A DNA stretch of 51,464 bases from Motilibacter aurantiacus. Its GTDB lineage: Bacteria; Actinomycetota; Actinomycetes; Motilibacterales; Motilibacteraceae. Made by a program: the position numbers and the translations under genes. Of the stretch, positions 48,995 to 51,464 are shown in pieces. Position 1 is the stretch's first letter, and the number at the start of each line of letters is the position of its first letter. The DNA is taken from contig NZ_JAANNO010000019.1 in assembly GCF_011250645.1 (NCBI RefSeq), positions 1-51,464 of the forward strand. Direction: 5' to 3'. The notes below the pieces were generated by a model. It was not told the DNA's origin, did not search any database, and saw nothing but the letters and a program-made list of their open reading frames with translations.

Positions 48995-49963
48995 GTGCGC
49001 CGTCTGGCAGTGCTGCCCGTGCTCGCCCTGTCCGCTTCCCTCGTGCTCGCCGGCTGCGGGGACGACGGCGAGGAGACGCCCGACGCGTCCTCCACGTCGT
49101 CGGCCGCCGCAGTCGGCAGCGGCGAGCTGCCCTCCGTCAGCGGGGCGTACGGCGAGAAGCCCACCATCTCCTTCGAGGGTGACGCCCCCAAGGCGCTGCA
49201 GAAGGAGATCCTCGACGAGGGCGACGGCCCGGAGGTGCAGTCCGGGGACCTGCTCGTCGCCGACTACCTCGGCCAGGTCTGGGGCGGCGAGGTCTTCGAC
49301 AACTCCTACGACCGCGGCCAGGTCGCGGCGTTCCCGATCGGTGTCGGCCAGGTCGTCAGCGGCTGGGACGAGACGCTCGTGGGCGTCAAGGCCGGCAGCC
49401 GGGTCCTCATGAGCCTGCCGCCGGACAAGGGCTACGGCGCGAACGGCAACGAGCAGGCCGGCATCAAGGGCACCGACACGCTGGTGTTCGTCGTCGACGT
49501 CGTCGGCTCGTACGGCAAGTCCTCCGGCGCGCAGGCCGACGCCGCGCAGAAGGACGCCCCGCCGGCCGGCATCACCGTGAGCGGCGCTCCCGGCGCAGCG
49601 CCCAAGGTCACCGTGGCGAAGACCTACAAGGCCCCCGCGAAGGCCGCGACGACGGTCCTCGCCGAGGGCACCGGCCCGGCGGTGGCGTCCGGCCAGGTCA
49701 TCGGCCAGTACGTCGCGGTCGACGCCAAGGGCAGCGCCCTGGGCTCGACGTGGGAGAGCACCCCGCAGGCCATCCCGGTCGCGGTCGAGGGGCAGCCCGG
49801 CCCGTTCGACGCCCTGGTCGGCGTCCCGGCCGGCAGCCGGGTGCTCCTCCAGGTGCCGCCGACCGCGGCGAACCAGTCCACCGGCCAGCAGGCCTCGCCC
49901 GGCGTCGTGGCCGTCGTCGACGTCGTGGCGCAGGCGCAGACCGCCAAGGACTCCGCGAAGTAA
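48995..49963 (+). CDS. FKBP-type peptidyl-prolyl isomerase lipoprotein
   Basis: The 322-aa protein has a lipoprotein signal (LALSASLVLAGC, Cys21) and a Ser/Ala linker. The first FKBP domain (about residues 65-170) reads LVADYLGQVWGGEVFDNSYDRGQVAAFPIGVGQVVSGWDETLVGVKAGSRVLMSLPPDKGYG. A second copy (about 205-315) keeps the FKBP spacing (VIGQYVAVDAKGSALGSTW, PFDALVGVPAGSRVLLQVP) but lacks most active-site aromatic residues and is probably inactive. It would fold proteins at the outer face of the membrane. The GTG at 48995 follows TTGAGG. A TAGAGT -10-like box lies at 48912-48917. Confidence 0.9.
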   Translation: MRRLAVLPVLALSASLVLAGCGDDGEETPDASSTSSAAAVGSGELPSVSGAYGEKPTISFEGDAPKALQKEILDEGDGPEVQSGDLLVADYLGQVWGGEVFDNSYDRGQVAAFPIGVGQVVSGWDETLVGVKAGSRVLMSLPPDKGYGANGNEQAGIKGTDTLVFVVDVVGSYGKSSGAQADAAQKDAPPAGITVSGAPGAAPKVTVAKTYKAPAKAATTVLAEGTGPAVASGQVIGQYVAVDAKGSALGSTWESTPQAIPVAVEGQPGPFDALVGVPAGSRVLLQVPPTAANQSTGQQASPGVVAVVDVVAQAQTAKDSAK

Positions 49964-50010
49964 CGCTGCCCGGCGTCGTCCGCCCGCCCTCCGGCCCGAG
50001 CACGTAGCTC

Positions 50011-50027
50011 GAGGTAAGGCTTGCCCA
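50011..50027 (+). promoter_or_regulatory. Iron-box-like site (IdeR/DmdR type)
   Basis: GAGGTAAGGCTTGCCCA matches the actinobacterial iron box (TWAGGTWAGSCTWACCTWA core) at about 14 of 17 positions. It lies 15-16 bases before the remnant of a siderophore-reductase gene, where an iron-dependent DtxR-family repressor would act. Confidence 0.55.
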
Positions 50028-50042
50028 ACCTGGCGGCCGGAG

Positions 50043-50467
50043 GGGGGGCCGGGCGGTCCGCGTGGCTCGCTGCTGGTGGGGCCCGGTTTCGACTGGCAGC
50101 TGCTGGTGGGCGACGCGAGCGCGCTGCCGGCGATCGGCTGCCGGATCGAGGAGGCCGCGCCGCAGGAGCGGGTCGTGGCCGTCGTCGAGGTCGACGGGCC
50201 ACACGACGAGCAGCAGCCGCCCGCCGGGCCGGCCGTTCCCGTGACCTGGGCTCACCGCACCGCGGCAGCGCTCGGCGTGGGCAGCCCGCTGCTCGACGCC
50301 GTCCGCGCGCTCGACCTGCCCGCGGGTGACTTCTTCGCCTTCGTGGCGGCGGAGGCGGGGACGGTCCGCGCGGTGCGCGACCACCTGCTGGCCGAGCGGG
50401 CGCGCGCAAGGAGTGGATGCGGGCGACGGGCTACTGCAAGCGCGGCGTCGCGAACCACCACGACTGA
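50043..50467 (+). pseudogene. Remnant of a siderophore-interacting ferric reductase (C-terminal half)
   Basis: GPRGSLLVGPGFDWQLLVGDASALPAI and VVAVVEVDGP, then LLDAVRALDLPAGDFFAFVAAEAGTVRAVRDHLLAER are the NAD(P)-binding half of the SIP family. No FAD-binding barrel precedes it. At a GCGCGCGC run (50400-50407) the frame slips, and the true C-terminus KEWMRATGYCKRGVANHHD continues in another frame to a TGA at 50465-50467. The gene has thus lost its N-terminal domain and carries a frameshift, while an iron box remains upstream. A GTG at 50076 could still open a shorter frame. Confidence 0.75.
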
Positions 50468-50636
50468 TTCCCCCGCCGCCGCGCAGGGACGCCGGCAGCC
50501 GGACGACAGCAGCCCCCCGGGCGGGCGCGGCTGCCGGAGGGCGGGAGCCGGCCCCGGCGGTTAAGCTGCCGCGCGGCAGCGCAAAGGTGCGCAAGACGTC
50601 GCAGATGGGCGCGAAGCGCTGCGAGGGGGGTCCCGC

Positions 50637-50999
50637 GTGACCTTGACCATGTCGGCGCGCCGCACGGGCGGCGCGACCGTCGTCAGGCTGGCCGGCGAGC
50701 TCGACTCCCGCTCCGCCGTGCAGTTGCGGATGTTCGTGCTCGACCAGATCGCCAAGCGGCACCACGTGCTCGTCCTGGACCTCGCGGCCGTGCCGTTCGT
50801 GGACTCCGCCGGGTGCCGCACCCTGGTGGACGCGCGGCAGCGCCTGCGCGAGCGCAGGGGCCAGCTGCACCTCGCCCGGCCCACCCGGGACGTGAGCCGG
50901 ATGCTGCGCACGACGGGCCTCGGGCGGGTGCTCCCGCCGCACACCACGATCGCAGCCGCGCTGCGGGCCTGCGACGAGGCCGGCCGCCCTCCGGCCTGA
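50637..50999 (+). CDS. STAS-domain anti-sigma-factor antagonist
   Basis: The 120-aa protein is a single STAS domain: GATVVRLAGELDSRSAVQLRMFVLDQI, then VLVLDLAAVPFVDSAGCRTLVDARQRL with the conserved phospho-acceptor Ser57 (FVDSAG). It fits the SpoIIAA/RsbV type, which releases sigma factors by binding an anti-sigma kinase when unphosphorylated. GAGGGGGG precedes the GTG; an ATG at 50649 is possible. No anti-sigma or sigma gene is adjacent. It converges on the MOSC gene 2 bases away. Confidence 0.88.
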   Translation: MTLTMSARRTGGATVVRLAGELDSRSAVQLRMFVLDQIAKRHHVLVLDLAAVPFVDSAGCRTLVDARQRLRERRGQLHLARPTRDVSRMLRTTGLGRVLPPHTTIAAALRACDEAGRPPA

Positions 51000-51001
51000 G
51001 C

Positions 51002-51464
51002 TCACTGCTCGAGCGTCGCCGACCCGCGCCCCATCGCGACCGGCGCCGGCGGCGCGGCGAGCCGACGGAGCACCAGGTCCCGCGTCCGGGCCGGCAGCTG
51101 CGGGGCCTCGAGCAGCCGAGGAAGCAGCTCCGCCTCGAGCAGCAGGGCCCGGAACACCACCGCCACGGTGACCCCGTGCCCTGGTCGGTGCTCCACGGCC
51201 ATCTCGTCGCCCGCCGCCACCGGCCCCGGCTCGAGCACCCGCAGGTACGCCCCCGGCCGCGCCGCTGCGGTGAAGGCCCGCATCCAGCCGCGCTCGCCGA
51301 GCCAGGCGGCGAACGTCCGGCACGGCACCCGTGGCGACGTCACCTCGAGCACGAGCTCCCGCCCCACCCGCCATCGCTCCCCGACCACCGCGTGGGTGAC
51401 GTCCAGGCCCGCCGTCGTGAGGTTCTCGCCGAAGGCGCCCGCGGCCAGCGGGCGCCCGAGCTCG
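51002..51464 (-). CDS. MOSC-domain protein (truncated at window end)
   Basis: The visible 153 residues start inside the gene at the window edge: ELGRPLAAGAFGENLTTAGLDVTHAVVGERWRVG is the MOSC fold (GAFGENLTT is its hallmark). TSPRVPCRTFAAWLGE with the conserved Cys (PC) follows, then GAYLRVLEPGPVAAGDEMAV. MOSC proteins of the YiiM type handle molybdenum-cofactor sulfur or reduce N-hydroxylated bases. The N-terminus lies beyond base 51464. Confidence 0.88.
   Translation of the reverse strand, partial: ELGRPLAAGAFGENLTTAGLDVTHAVVGERWRVGRELVLEVTSPRVPCRTFAAWLGERGWMRAFTAAARPGAYLRVLEPGPVAAGDEMAVEHRPGHGVTVAVVFRALLLEAELLPRLLEAPQLPARTRDLVLRRLAAPPAPVAMGRGSATLEQ

Overview
The window is about 51 kb of very GC-rich DNA with dense gene packing, GTG and TTG starts and many 4-base ATGA/GTGA overlaps. 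Several start codons sit 6-7 bases after a TANNNT -10 box, as in leaderless transcripts. SARP regulators, WXG-type proteins, an F420/PPOX-type flavoprotein, an acyl-ACP desaturase of the DesA type, a DtxR/IdeR-like iron box, and guanidine-III and c-di-AMP riboswitches all point to an actinobacterium (class Actinomycetes). Genus cannot be set from the sequence.

Positions 1-15.2 kb form an L-arabinose/arabinan regulon. It holds a LacI-type regulator, araB-araD-araA, a furanose-type sugar ABC importer (lipoprotein, double ATPase, two permeases), a secreted GH51 arabinofuranosidase and a Tat-exported GH43 arabinanase-like enzyme with an AbfB-type domain. Three promoters carry a near-identical -35 region (CTTGACGG) and a shared 12-bp operator, so this is probably one regulon. 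The inferred flow is extracellular trimming of arabinan or arabinoxylan, uptake of arabinose (perhaps as furanose), then isomerase, kinase and epimerase to D-xylulose 5-phosphate.

Positions 15.2-30 kb are mixed: a tandem-repeat array, a frameshifted VOC gene, a SARP regulator with a small coupled gene, Mn-catalase, a FUSC membrane protein, an ATP-grasp ligase, tRNA-Phe, a His-rich zinc-type CDF transporter, a guanidine-III riboswitch with a guanidinium exporter, a secreted DUF6454-like protein, a GAF/PAS histidine kinase, tRNA-Asp and tRNA-Glu, a membrane metallophosphoesterase and a minimal zincin.

Positions 30-39 kb hold a secreted clan GH-A glycosidase behind a structured leader, typA, an MprAB-like two-component pair, a c-di-AMP riboswitch with an NlpC/P60 hydrolase, a secreted C2-like protein and a Gfo/Idh/MocA oxidoreductase.

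Positions 39-43.2 kb form a tightly coupled cassette: a small WXG-type protein, a 438-aa WXG-type membrane protein, a 250-aa accessory protein and a 551-aa M48 membrane protease. This is the best candidate here for a poorly described system. Positions 43.2-51.5 kb carry a PPOX flavoprotein, the desaturase with a palindromic operator, an M50 protease, a second copy of the 32-bp repeat family, a Tat amidase with a small coupled partner, an FKBP lipoprotein, a siderophore-reductase remnant behind an iron box, a STAS protein and a truncated MOSC gene.

All assignments come from reading the sequence; no database search was run.
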